From an uncultured Actinomycetes bacterium (lineage in GTDB: Bacteria; Actinomycetota; Acidimicrobiia; Acidimicrobiales; RAAP-2), in the NCBI GenBank assembly GCA_903875425.1, contig CAIQWC010000040.1, forward strand, positions 62,001 through 126,000: a stretch of 64,000 bases of DNA, read 5' to 3'. Shown piece after piece: positions 9,239 to 17,901 of this stretch. A model generated the notes under the pieces. It worked only from the letters and a program-made list of their open reading frames with translations. It was not told the origin of the DNA and searched no databases. The position numbers and the translations under genes are program-made. Each line of letters begins with the position of its first letter. Positions within the stretch are counted from its first letter, which is position 1.

Positions 9239-9858
9239 AGCAAGGTGATGAGCCGACGTGGTCTCCGCTCGATGAAGCAGAAATACTTGCCGATCCTTTC
9301 GAACTATTTTCTGCGTGGTATGACGAAGCAGCCGCCATCGTGCGTGAGCCCGAGGCCATTTGTGTCGCCACAGCCGATAGCAGCGGCCAACCTCGTGCAC
9401 GTATGGTCTTGCTACGGGCATTCGACGAGCGTGGTTTTGTGTTCCATACCAACTACCACTCGATCAAGGGCCACGACATAGAAGGTAACCCTAAAGCGGC
9501 GATTCTCTGGTTTGTTGAAGAGCAAGGGAGACAGGTTCGTATCGAAGGGCGCGTAGAAAAACTTTCTTCTCATGAGTCAGATGCTTACTTTGCTCGGCGT
9601 AATCGAGGCCATCAACTCGGTGCGCTCTCGTCTGAGCAAAGTCAGCCCATTGCGTCACGAGGTGAACTCGAAGAACGCTTTGCTCGCTTTGAAGCAGAGC
9701 ATGAGGGCCGTGCGATAGCTCGCCCGGCTCACTGGGGCGGCTATCGCTTGGTGCCGGCACATTTTGAGTTTTGGCAGCAACGTCCAGATCGTATGCATGA
9801 CCGCTTCTTCTTTACTCAAGATGGTTCACACTGGAACCACGAGCGTCACCAACCATAA
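9235..9858 (+). CDS. pdxH: Pyridoxamine 5'-phosphate oxidase
   Basis: A 207-residue FMN enzyme that oxidises pyridoxamine or pyridoxine phosphate to PLP, which alanine racemase upstream needs. FMN-binding segments are ARMVLLRAFDERGFVFHTNY and KAAILWFVEEQGRQVRIEG. The C-terminal dimerisation domain has HWGGYRLVPAHFEFWQQ and RMHDRFFF, which distinguish PdxH from generic split-barrel flavoproteins. The last residues are HERHQP rather than the usual ERLAP-type end. ATG 9235 lies in the tsaD stop (ATGA). It ends the overlapping chain. Confidence 0.93.
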   Translation: MKQGDEPTWSPLDEAEILADPFELFSAWYDEAAAIVREPEAICVATADSSGQPRARMVLLRAFDERGFVFHTNYHSIKGHDIEGNPKAAILWFVEEQGRQVRIEGRVEKLSSHESDAYFARRNRGHQLGALSSEQSQPIASRGELEERFARFEAEHEGRAIARPAHWGGYRLVPAHFEFWQQRPDRMHDRFFFTQDGSHWNHERHQP

Positions 9859-9886
9859 AATAAGGACATGCACTAACGTGGGGTTC

Positions 9887-9892
9887 TAGGGT
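9887..9892 (+). promoter_or_regulatory. Candidate -10 box for the first RDD gene
   Basis: TAGGGT lies 21 nt before the ATG at 9914. A GGGGGAG Shine-Dalgarno sits between them, so this transcript would have a short leader. No -35 is obvious. Confidence 0.35.
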
Positions 9893-9913
9893 AACGCTAG
9901 GGGGAGCAAAACT

Positions 9914-10378
9914 ATGGCAGAGAATGAAAGCAGCACTGAGAACGGAACGATGAAGCTAGCGCCCTACGGGCGACGCCTCGGGGGCTATGTGCTTGATGCG
10001 TTCCTTGTCGGTATTGGCTACACGGTTCTCGTCGTCATCTTTACGACCTCGCGTATCCCCGCCTTAGGCGTGCTCTTCGGCCTTGCATTGGCGATCGGCT
10101 ACCCATGGCTCATGATCACCTATGCCCAAGGGCAAACGCTCGGCATGAAGGCGGTGAAAGTTCGTTGTCTCGACGCCAAGACTGGCCAGGTCCCAAGTCT
10201 GGGTAAGGCCTTAGGTAGAACGATGGCGGCGAGTCTCTTTGGCGTCATCTTGTTGGGATGGCTGGACTTACTGTGGCCGGCATGGGACCAAAAACGCCAA
10301 ACACTCCACGACAAACTGGCATCAACCTTGGTCGTGGACGTAGGGATCGCCCCAACCCAAACAGTCACCTTTGGCTGA
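9914..10378 (+). CDS. RDD family membrane protein
   Basis: A 154-residue integral membrane protein of the RDD family (PF06271), whose role is mostly unknown; a few members are implicated in transport. YGRRLGGYVLDAFLVGIGY carries the family R and D residues at the start of helix 1. GQTLGMKAVKVRCLDAKTG and the ending KRQTLHDKLASTLVV are both characteristic. About three hydrophobic segments are visible. A paralogue follows immediately. A GGGGGAG ribosome binding site precedes the ATG. Confidence 0.87.
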   Translation: MAENESSTENGTMKLAPYGRRLGGYVLDAFLVGIGYTVLVVIFTTSRIPALGVLFGLALAIGYPWLMITYAQGQTLGMKAVKVRCLDAKTGQVPSLGKALGRTMAASLFGVILLGWLDLLWPAWDQKRQTLHDKLASTLVVDVGIAPTQTVTFG

Positions 10379-10402
10379 CCGGGCAACGATGCGAGGGAGA
10401 TC

Positions 10403-10408
10403 TAGGCT
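10403..10408 (+). promoter_or_regulatory. Candidate -10 box for the second RDD gene
   Basis: TAGGCT lies 26 nt upstream of the ATG at 10435, with AAGGA just before the start. It suggests that the second RDD gene can be transcribed on its own. Confidence 0.3.
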
Positions 10409-10434
10409 GAAGGTCCGGCATAGCTAAGGACCAC

Positions 10435-11019
10435 ATGAGCGAACAGAATCCTGACGACAAGCCCATCATCGATCCCTGGCCCCTCGGCCAACGAGAGCCG
10501 ACGCAGCGAGCGTTTGTGCCGTCGATACACCCGAGCACTCCTGATGCCACTGCGGCTGAGGACGCACCGATCGCGAACTTTGGATGGCGTTTCCTAGGTT
10601 TCTTAATTGATGGAATGATCGTCGGACTCGTGACCGATGCGGTCGCGGTTCGTATCGCCCACGTCAACGTGCTCGCCGGGGTTGGCGTGGCGCTGCTCGT
10701 TAATTTTCTCTACGCAAGCCTGCTCATCGGCCTGTGGCATGGGCAGACGCTTGGGATGAAGATCGTGAAGGTCCGCTGCGTTGATGCGCTCACTCGCCAG
10801 GCCCCAAGTCCACGCCAAGCAGCGGTACGCGCCTTGGTGGCTGGCCTCTTTACGCTTCCGTCTGAATTTGTCACCATCGGCATGGTGGCTCAGGTCCTAG
10901 ACCTTGCGATGCCCATTTTTGATAAGCAAAACCGTACTATCCACGACAAGGCCGCTCATACCGTCGTCGTGCGCCACGTGGTGCCAAAGCCAGAGCCCAC
11001 GATTACCTTTGAGCGCTAA
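10435..11019 (+). CDS. RDD family membrane protein (paralogue)
   Basis: A 194-residue RDD protein similar to its upstream neighbour. A hydrophilic N-terminal arm of about 45 residues comes before FGWRFLGFLIDGMIVGLV. GQTLGMKIVKVRCVDALT and NRTIHDKAAHTVVV repeat the same family motifs as the first copy, so the pair probably arose by tandem duplication. The extra N-terminal arm is rich in Pro, Asp and charged residues and is likely cytosolic. Function is unknown. It converges with the SDR gene, with stops 1 nt apart. Confidence 0.85.
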   Translation: MSEQNPDDKPIIDPWPLGQREPTQRAFVPSIHPSTPDATAAEDAPIANFGWRFLGFLIDGMIVGLVTDAVAVRIAHVNVLAGVGVALLVNFLYASLLIGLWHGQTLGMKIVKVRCVDALTRQAPSPRQAAVRALVAGLFTLPSEFVTIGMVAQVLDLAMPIFDKQNRTIHDKAAHTVVVRHVVPKPEPTITFER

Positions 11020-11020
11020 C

Positions 11021-11923
11021 TCAACTCGTTCTCGTTGAAGTCACGCCACCGTCGACGGTGATAGAAGAACCAGTCACGTAAGCGGCCTCGTCTGAGAGCA
11101 AGAAGCGGATCACCGTGGCGATATCGTCGGCCTCGGCCACGCGGAGGAGGGGAATCTTCGTTGCGATGTGATCGATGACGGCTTCGGTAGCGAAGAGCAA
11201 GTCCGTCATTTGCGTTCGCACGTATCCGGGACACACCGCATTAACTCGAATACCAGAGGGCCCAAGCGCATGCGCTGCCGAACGAGTGAGACCCAAGAGC
11301 CCGGCCTTGGAAGCGTCGTAGGCAGAAACTAATTTGTTCGATACGAAGGCGTCCATGGAAGAAACGTAAACAATCGCCGATCCTGGGGTTGCCTCAACGA
11401 GTGCTGGGGTGAGGGCTTTGGTGAGCATGGCTGCTGCTCGAAGGTTGACCGCCATGGTCTCGTCCCAGATTTCATCGCTGAGCTGATCGATTGCGTTAGC
11501 TCGAATAACACCGGCAGCGTGAACGAGGCCACCGATAACGCCGAGATTATTGCGCGTGAATAAAACAGCGTCGTCGAGTTCCCGCGTATGCGTTACATCG
11601 ATCGCCACACCAATGGCCTGGGTGCCGAATCGATCGCGACAGGCGAGGGCAACCTCATCGGCGCGCTCAGCGTCCTTATCCCAAATGGCGACGGGACGGC
11701 CCGCTTCCGCAAGGCGTAAAGCACTCGCTTCTCCAATGCCTTCGCCACCGCCGGTGATGACCACGGCGGTTGAGGGGCTCCCCAGGTGCTCTATGGGGAT
11801 GCGCCTCGTTTGTGATCGACGATCTCGCTTGGTAGCGGTGGCGGTACCAGAACGTCCCGTTACTGACTCGGCGGGGCGACTGCGCTTTTCGGTCTTGGGG
11901 CTTACCGGCTTGGTTGTGGCCAT
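11021..11923 (-). CDS. Short-chain dehydrogenase/reductase with basic N-terminal extension
   Basis: A 300-residue SDR oxidoreductase. The NAD(P) glycine motif TGGGEGIG is at 57-64, later than usual because of a 48-residue basic Ser/Thr/Arg/Lys-rich extension. HAAGVI, the catalytic Ser188/189, and Tyr202-x3-Lys206 (YDASK) are present, and the C-terminus ITVDGG is typical of FabG-like enzymes. A GAGGAA site precedes the ATG at 11923, supporting the long form. The substrate cannot be told from sequence; 3-oxoacyl reduction or sugar/alcohol oxidation are possible. Confidence 0.85.
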   Translation of the reverse strand: MATTKPVSPKTEKRSRPAESVTGRSGTATATKRDRRSQTRRIPIEHLGSPSTAVVITGGGEGIGEASALRLAEAGRPVAIWDKDAERADEVALACRDRFGTQAIGVAIDVTHTRELDDAVLFTRNNLGVIGGLVHAAGVIRANAIDQLSDEIWDETMAVNLRAAAMLTKALTPALVEATPGSAIVYVSSMDAFVSNKLVSAYDASKAGLLGLTRSAAHALGPSGIRVNAVCPGYVRTQMTDLLFATEAVIDHIATKIPLLRVAEADDIATVIRFLLSDEAAYVTGSSITVDGGVTSTRTS

Positions 11924-11992
11924 GGAATTCCTCGATTTTTTGGGGGTACGGGGGAGCCTACCGAGGTAAGTCGGAAAAAAGGGGGAGCGCGG

Positions 11993-12019
11993 TTGGCACT
12001 CTCGACCGGGAACTGCTAA
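11993..12019 (+). promoter_or_regulatory. Degenerate CIRCE operator (copy 1)
   Basis: TTGGCACTC, 9-nt spacer, then AACTGCTAA. Against the CIRCE consensus (TTAGCACTC-N9-GAGTGCTAA) the left arm has one mismatch and the right arm two. The spacing is exact. It covers the -35 box. Confidence 0.6.
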
Positions 12020-12022
12020 TCT
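11993..12022 (+). promoter_or_regulatory. groES promoter
   Basis: -35 TTGGCA (11993-11998) and -10 TAATCT (12017-12022) are 18 nt apart. The predicted start is near 12029, giving a leader of about 40 nt. Both boxes lie in or beside the CIRCE repeats, so repressor binding would block the polymerase. Confidence 0.7.
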
Positions 12023-12047
12023 GGCACTCGCAACAATCGAGTGCTAA
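12021..12047 (+). promoter_or_regulatory. CIRCE operator (copy 2), HrcA site
   Basis: CTGGCACTC, 9-nt spacer, then GAGTGCTAA. The right arm is a perfect CIRCE arm and the left has two mismatches. It covers the predicted transcription start of groES. HrcA, the expected repressor, is not encoded in this window. Confidence 0.88.
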
Positions 12048-12069
12048 TTGGCCCAAGGAGGCTTCAGCG

Positions 12070-12363
12070 ATGAACCTGCAACCCCTCGACGACCGGATCG
12101 TGGTCCGTCCTAACGAATCAGAAGAGACCACTGCCTCAGGCTTGGTTATCCCCGATAGCGCCAAGGAAAAGCCCCAGCAGGGCGAAGTCTTGGCCGTCGG
12201 CCCTGGCCGTCGCGCAGAGAACACGGGTGAAATTATCCCGCTCGGCGTCAGCGTAGGCGACACCGTCGTCTACTCAAAGTACGGCGGCACCGAGATCGCC
12301 ATTGATGGTGAGGATCTTTTGATCCTGACCAGTCGTGACGTGCTCGCCAAGATCAGTAAGTAG
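12070..12363 (+). CDS. groES: Co-chaperonin GroES (Hsp10)
   Basis: A 97-residue co-chaperonin that caps the GroEL ring during ATP-driven protein folding. [12 protein letters not shown] at the N-terminus, the mobile-loop region [21 protein letters not shown], and [15 protein letters not shown] are typical. The start is set by AAGGAGG at 12055-12061, 8 nt before the ATG. It is first in a two-gene groES-groEL unit under CIRCE control, so heat-shock induction through HrcA is expected. Confidence 0.97.
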   Translation: MNLQPLDDRIVVRPNESEETTASGLVIPDSAKEKPQQGEVLAVGPGRRAENTGEIIPLGVSVGDTVVYSKYGGTEIAIDGEDLLILTSRDVLAKISK

Positions 12364-12389
12364 TAACGATCACCTATTACTTTGCACCA

Positions 12390-14101
<1,712 letters not shown>

Positions 14102-14126
14102 CAGCGCTGCTTTCAGAAGCACGATC

Positions 14127-14157
14127 AAAGGCCGGATCCTTCAAGGGTCCGGCCTTT
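14127..14157 (+). terminator. Rho-independent-type terminator after groEL
   Basis: AAAGGCCGGATCC pairs with GGGTCCGGCCTTT around a 5-nt loop (TTCAA), with one G-T wobble. A short T-rich end follows. It closes the groES-groEL unit. Confidence 0.85.
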
Positions 14158-14190
14158 GTGCTTTCATGGCGCAAGGCCGGGATCTCGCCC

Positions 14191-14196
14191 TAGCCT
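14191..14196 (+). promoter_or_regulatory. Candidate leaderless -10 box for the Nudix gene
   Basis: TAGCCT is 7 nt before the ATG at 14204, with no Shine-Dalgarno between. It supports this start over an upstream in-frame ATG at 14156, which lies within the groEL terminator. Confidence 0.5.
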
Positions 14197-14203
14197 CGTG
14201 GGG

Positions 14204-15013
14204 ATGACTTATCCTCAGGTGATTCCGAGACCTCAACGGCACTGGCCTGGGCGCAGTCCGGTGTGGTCGCTCGATGGAATCGCGATGGTCACCCTGACAC
14301 GACTCGTCGAAGCCATGGGGGAGCAGGGATACCTCGGCCAACCCCCCTTAGGTCCTTCGGTTATGGGACCCGATGACCTCGACGTGGGCTTGCCCCCCGG
14401 GTACCGTCCGCCTACGAGCCACTCGGCAGTCATGATTGCCCTCTTTGAAGAAGACGGAGAACTACGGATTATCTTCACCAGAAGGTCTTCGAAACTTCGC
14501 AACCACGCCCATCAAGTCTCCTTCCCCGGGGGGCGTCTCGATGAGGGCGAGGATTTCGAGCAAGCTGCTATCCGTGAAGCCCAAGAGGAAATTGGCCTTG
14601 ACCCCTCGCTCGTTAGCGTGATTGGTCATCTCGATCCGCTTCGAACGGCGTCGACCAAGTTCCGAGTGCAACCCATTGTGGTTTTCCTTGGGTCCCGACC
14701 ACATTTAAAGGCTAATGATGCGGAGGTGGAGAGAATCTTTGACCACTCCTTCTCTGAACTACTGAGCCCGGGGGTGTACCACGAAGAGTTCTGGGATAGG
14801 GGTGACCTAGGACTACCCAAGGAGTCAGACGATGAGCTCCACATCCTTCCTGTTTCATTCTTTGAGGTATCAGGTGACATGATCTGGGGCCTGACTGGCC
14901 GCTTCCTCGTTCAGATGGTTCATCTCCTTGCTGGGACGAGTCCGGAACCCTTGCCAACTGATATCGACGCCGCGCCCGTAAGAAACGTCCTTGAGATTGA
15001 CGACAGCGTCTGA
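14204..15013 (+). CDS. Nudix hydrolase, CoA pyrophosphatase type
   Basis: A 269-residue Nudix enzyme. The Nudix box starts GGRLDEGEDF and ends REAQEEIGL, fitting GX5EX7REUXEEXGU. Just before it, RSSKLRNHAHQVSFPGG is the extra signature of the CoA diphosphatase (NudL/UPF0035) subfamily, which splits CoA into 4'-phosphopantetheine and 3',5'-ADP. It is longer than the usual 190-220 residues, with about 60 extra N-terminal residues. The substrate is inferred from that subfamily motif. Confidence 0.87.
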   Translation: MTYPQVIPRPQRHWPGRSPVWSLDGIAMVTLTRLVEAMGEQGYLGQPPLGPSVMGPDDLDVGLPPGYRPPTSHSAVMIALFEEDGELRIIFTRRSSKLRNHAHQVSFPGGRLDEGEDFEQAAIREAQEEIGLDPSLVSVIGHLDPLRTASTKFRVQPIVVFLGSRPHLKANDAEVERIFDHSFSELLSPGVYHEEFWDRGDLGLPKESDDELHILPVSFFEVSGDMIWGLTGRFLVQMVHLLAGTSPEPLPTDIDAAPVRNVLEIDDSV

Positions 15014-15032
15014 AATCACCCCTAGCGCCAAC

Positions 15033-15038
15033 TAGGAT
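15033..15038 (+). promoter_or_regulatory. Candidate -10 box for guaB3-guaA
   Basis: TAGGAT lies 65 nt before the guaB3 ATG. A GGAGGAA Shine-Dalgarno just upstream of the ATG shows that this transcript has a leader. Confidence 0.35.
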
Positions 15039-15103
15039 GGGGCATCGCTGGAGGGTCGGCTCCGCGATACAGAGTTACATCGCGCGCGAGTGGAGGAACC
15101 CCC

Positions 15104-16267
15104 ATGGCAGAGGTCGAGATTGGTATCGGGAAGTCAGGCCGACGAGCCTACGGCTTCGATGACATTGCAATTGTGCCGTCACGACGCACGCGCGATCCCG
15201 AAGACGTAGATATCTCATGGGAAATTGACGCCTACCGCTTCGACCTTCCCGTCCTTGGCTCGGCTATGGACGGTGTCGTGAGCCCCCGCACTGCCATTGA
15301 ACTAGGCCGCCTTGGTGGCGCCGGTGTGCTTAATCTCGAAGGTCTCTGGACGCGGTACGAAGATCCCATGCCCTTATTCGCTGAGATCATGGAACTCGAT
15401 AATGACAAGGCCACAGCTCGTATGCAGCAGATGTACGAAGAGCCGATCAAACTCGAACTCGTAAGCCAGCGCATTAGAGAACTCAACGATGCAGGTATTA
15501 CCTCTGCAGCATCAGTGACTCCGCAACGCACGGGTTGGATGGCGAAGGCTATCGCTGATGCGGGTCTAAACATCCTCGTTGTTCAAGGCACGGTAGTTTC
15601 GGCAGAGCACGTCTCTAAAACTGTTGAGCCTTTGAACTTGAAGCAGTTCATTCGCGAATATGACATCCCGACCATCGTGGGTGGTTGCGCTTCCTACCAA
15701 GCAGGTCTCCACCTGATGCGCACGGGCGCTATCGGTGTGCTTGTTGGTGTTGGACCGGGTAATGCCTGTACGACGCGAGGCGTTCTTGGTTTGGGTGTTC
15801 CCCAAGCCACCGCGATCGCTGACGTTGCAGGTGCGCGCATGCGCCACCTCGACGAGACTGGCGTCTACGTCCACGTCATCGCCGACGGTGGTATGTCAAA
15901 GGGTGGCGACGTTTCAAAAGCGATCGCCTGTGGTGCTGACGCGGTCATGTTGGGATCACCGCTGTCATCAGCCGTTGAAGCTCCGGCTCCTGGGAATCAC
16001 TGGGGCATGGCAACGTTCCACCCCACGCTTCCGCGCGGCACCCGAGTCAAGACGCAGGTTCGCGGATCGCTCGAAGAGATTTTACTTGGCCCCGCTCATC
16101 AGAACGATGGCCGCATGAATCTCTTTGGCGCACTCCGGACCTCGATGGCTACCTGTGGCTATGAGACAGTTAAGGAATTCCAGAAGGCTGAGGTGATGGT
16201 TGCCCCATCGCTTCAGACCGAGGGCAAAGACCTGCAGCGCTCCCAAGGCGTGGGAATGGGCCATTGA
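15104..16267 (+). CDS. guaB3: GuaB3 family IMP dehydrogenase-related protein
   Basis: A 387-residue protein of the IMPDH/GMP reductase superfamily. [20 protein letters not shown] and [11 protein letters not shown] are hallmarks of the actinobacterial GuaB3 subfamily. The catalytic loop is present as [10 protein letters not shown] with its cysteine. The two CBS domains of standard GuaB are absent, which explains the shorter length. It overlaps guaA by 4 nt, consistent with a role in guanine nucleotide synthesis, but whether GuaB3 is the main IMPDH here is not shown. A separate guaB is not in this window. Confidence 0.92.
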   Translation: MAEVEIGIGKSGRRAYGFDDIAIVPSRRTRDPEDVDISWEIDAYRFDLPVLGSAMDGVVSPRTAIELGRLGGAGVLNLEGLWTRYEDPMPLFAEIMELDNDKATARMQQMYEEPIKLELVSQRIRELNDAGITSAASVTPQRTGWMAKAIADAGLNILVVQGTVVSAEHVSKTVEPLNLKQFIREYDIPTIVGGCASYQAGLHLMRTGAIGVLVGVGPGNACTTRGVLGLGVPQATAIADVAGARMRHLDETGVYVHVIADGGMSKGGDVSKAIACGADAVMLGSPLSSAVEAPAPGNHWGMATFHPTLPRGTRVKTQVRGSLEEILLGPAHQNDGRMNLFGALRTSMATCGYETVKEFQKAEVMVAPSLQTEGKDLQRSQGVGMGH

Positions 16268-17817
16268 GCCAATCGCGCTCAAGTAGTGCCCTTGTCGTTG
16301 ACTTTGGTGCACAGTACGCACAACTCATTGCTCGTCGGGTACGCGAAGCTCACGTCTATTCAGAGATCGTCCAGCACTCGATCACGGCAGCTGAGGTCGC
16401 TGCCAAGAATCCTGGTGCCATTATCTTTTCGGGCGGCCCGAAATCAGTCTATGAATCGGGCGCCCATGGCATTGACCCCGCCATCTACGAACTGGGCATC
16501 CCAATATTGGGAATTTGCTACGGGGCACAGTTGCTCGCTCGCGACCTTGGGGGAGACGTCGTAGCTACGGGCAAGGGTGAATATGGACGAACGACGCTGA
16601 GCGTTTCGTCTCCAACGAGCCTCTTGGCCTCGTGGCCGCAAGAATCCACGGTGTGGATGAGTCATGGTGATGCCATTGCGGTAGCCCCCAAGGGTGCGGT
16701 GACCCTAGCATCGTGCCCGGACGCTCCGGTGGCGGCCTTTGCTGACGATAAGCGTCGAATCTATGGCGTGCAGTTTCACCCCGAGGTCGTGCATTCGGAT
16801 CAAGGCCAGGAAATGATCGTTCACTTCCTTCACGATCTTGCCGGCTTGAGTCCTTCGTGGACGAACGAGTCCATCATCGAGAGCGAAGTTGCAAAAATTC
16901 GTGCCCAAATTGGCGACAAGAAGGCGCTGTGTGCCTTGAGCGGTGGTGTGGACTCGGCGGTAGCCGCTGCCATGGTCACAAAAGCTATCGGAACGCAGTT
17001 GACCTGCGTTTTCGTAGATACCGGCTTAATGAGAAGTAATGAAGGCGAGCAGATTGAAGCCACCTTCGAGAAGCAATTCGGCGTTGATTTGATTCATATT
17101 CGCGCGGCCGATCGCTATTTTGAGGCGCTCAAAGGCGTTACTGATCCAGAGCAGAAGCGCAAGATCATCGGTGAGTTATTTATCCGCATCTTCGAAGAGG
17201 TTGCTCGCGATCTTGGTGCGGGAGGAGAGGGACCTAAGTTCCTCGTGCAAGGCACGCTCTATCCCGACGTCATCGAGTCAGGCTCAGGCCATGCCGCGAA
17301 CATCAAGAGCCACCACAACGTCGGGGGCTTGCCGGAGGACCTTGACTTCGAACTCTGCGAGCCGCTTCGTGCTCTTTTTAAAGATGAAGTACGGGCCATT
17401 GGCGAAGAACTTGGCCTACCCGAATCACTCGTTTGGCGTCAACCCTTTCCCGGTCCAGGCCTCGGCGTTCGTATCATTGGTGAAGTAACGCCTGAGCGCG
17501 CTGAGATCTTACGTAACGCCGATGCGGTAGTGATTGACGAAATTAAAAAGGCGGGGCTCTATCGGGCATTGTGGCAGTCATTTGCCGTCATGCCCGCGGT
17601 TCGTACCGTAGGTGTCATGGGAGATGGTCGGACGTATGCCTATCCCATCGTCATACGCGCAGTCACATCCGACGATGCGATGACCGCCGACTGGGCACGT
17701 CTGCCCTATGACTTGATTGAAACCATTGCTAATCGACTGATTAATGAAGTCGACGGCGTAAATCGGGTGGCGCTTGATGTGACGTCAAAGCCACCCGGCA
17801 CCATTGAGTGGGAGTAG
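16264..17817 (+). CDS. guaA: GMP synthase (glutamine-hydrolysing)
   Basis: A 517-residue enzyme that aminates XMP to GMP. The class I glutaminase domain has GICYGAQ (nucleophile Cys) and [10 protein letters not shown] (His and Glu). The ATP-pyrophosphatase P-loop is [25 protein letters not shown] and the C-terminal KPPGTIEWE are typical. It starts with TTG in a TTGA overlap with the guaB3 stop, so translation is probably coupled to guaB3. Confidence 0.97.
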   Translation: MSQSRSSSALVVDFGAQYAQLIARRVREAHVYSEIVQHSITAAEVAAKNPGAIIFSGGPKSVYESGAHGIDPAIYELGIPILGICYGAQLLARDLGGDVVATGKGEYGRTTLSVSSPTSLLASWPQESTVWMSHGDAIAVAPKGAVTLASCPDAPVAAFADDKRRIYGVQFHPEVVHSDQGQEMIVHFLHDLAGLSPSWTNESIIESEVAKIRAQIGDKKALCALSGGVDSAVAAAMVTKAIGTQLTCVFVDTGLMRSNEGEQIEATFEKQFGVDLIHIRAADRYFEALKGVTDPEQKRKIIGELFIRIFEEVARDLGAGGEGPKFLVQGTLYPDVIESGSGHAANIKSHHNVGGLPEDLDFELCEPLRALFKDEVRAIGEELGLPESLVWRQPFPGPGLGVRIIGEVTPERAEILRNADAVVIDEIKKAGLYRALWQSFAVMPAVRTVGVMGDGRTYAYPIVIRAVTSDDAMTADWARLPYDLIETIANRLINEVDGVNRVALDVTSKPPGTIEWE

Positions 17818-17901
17818 GAGTTCCCTCATAGCCGTGCCCCGTCGCTGCTTCCCGATACTCTGGGGAGGTTGCGAACTGCGACACGCAACCACTCACACCT
17901 C

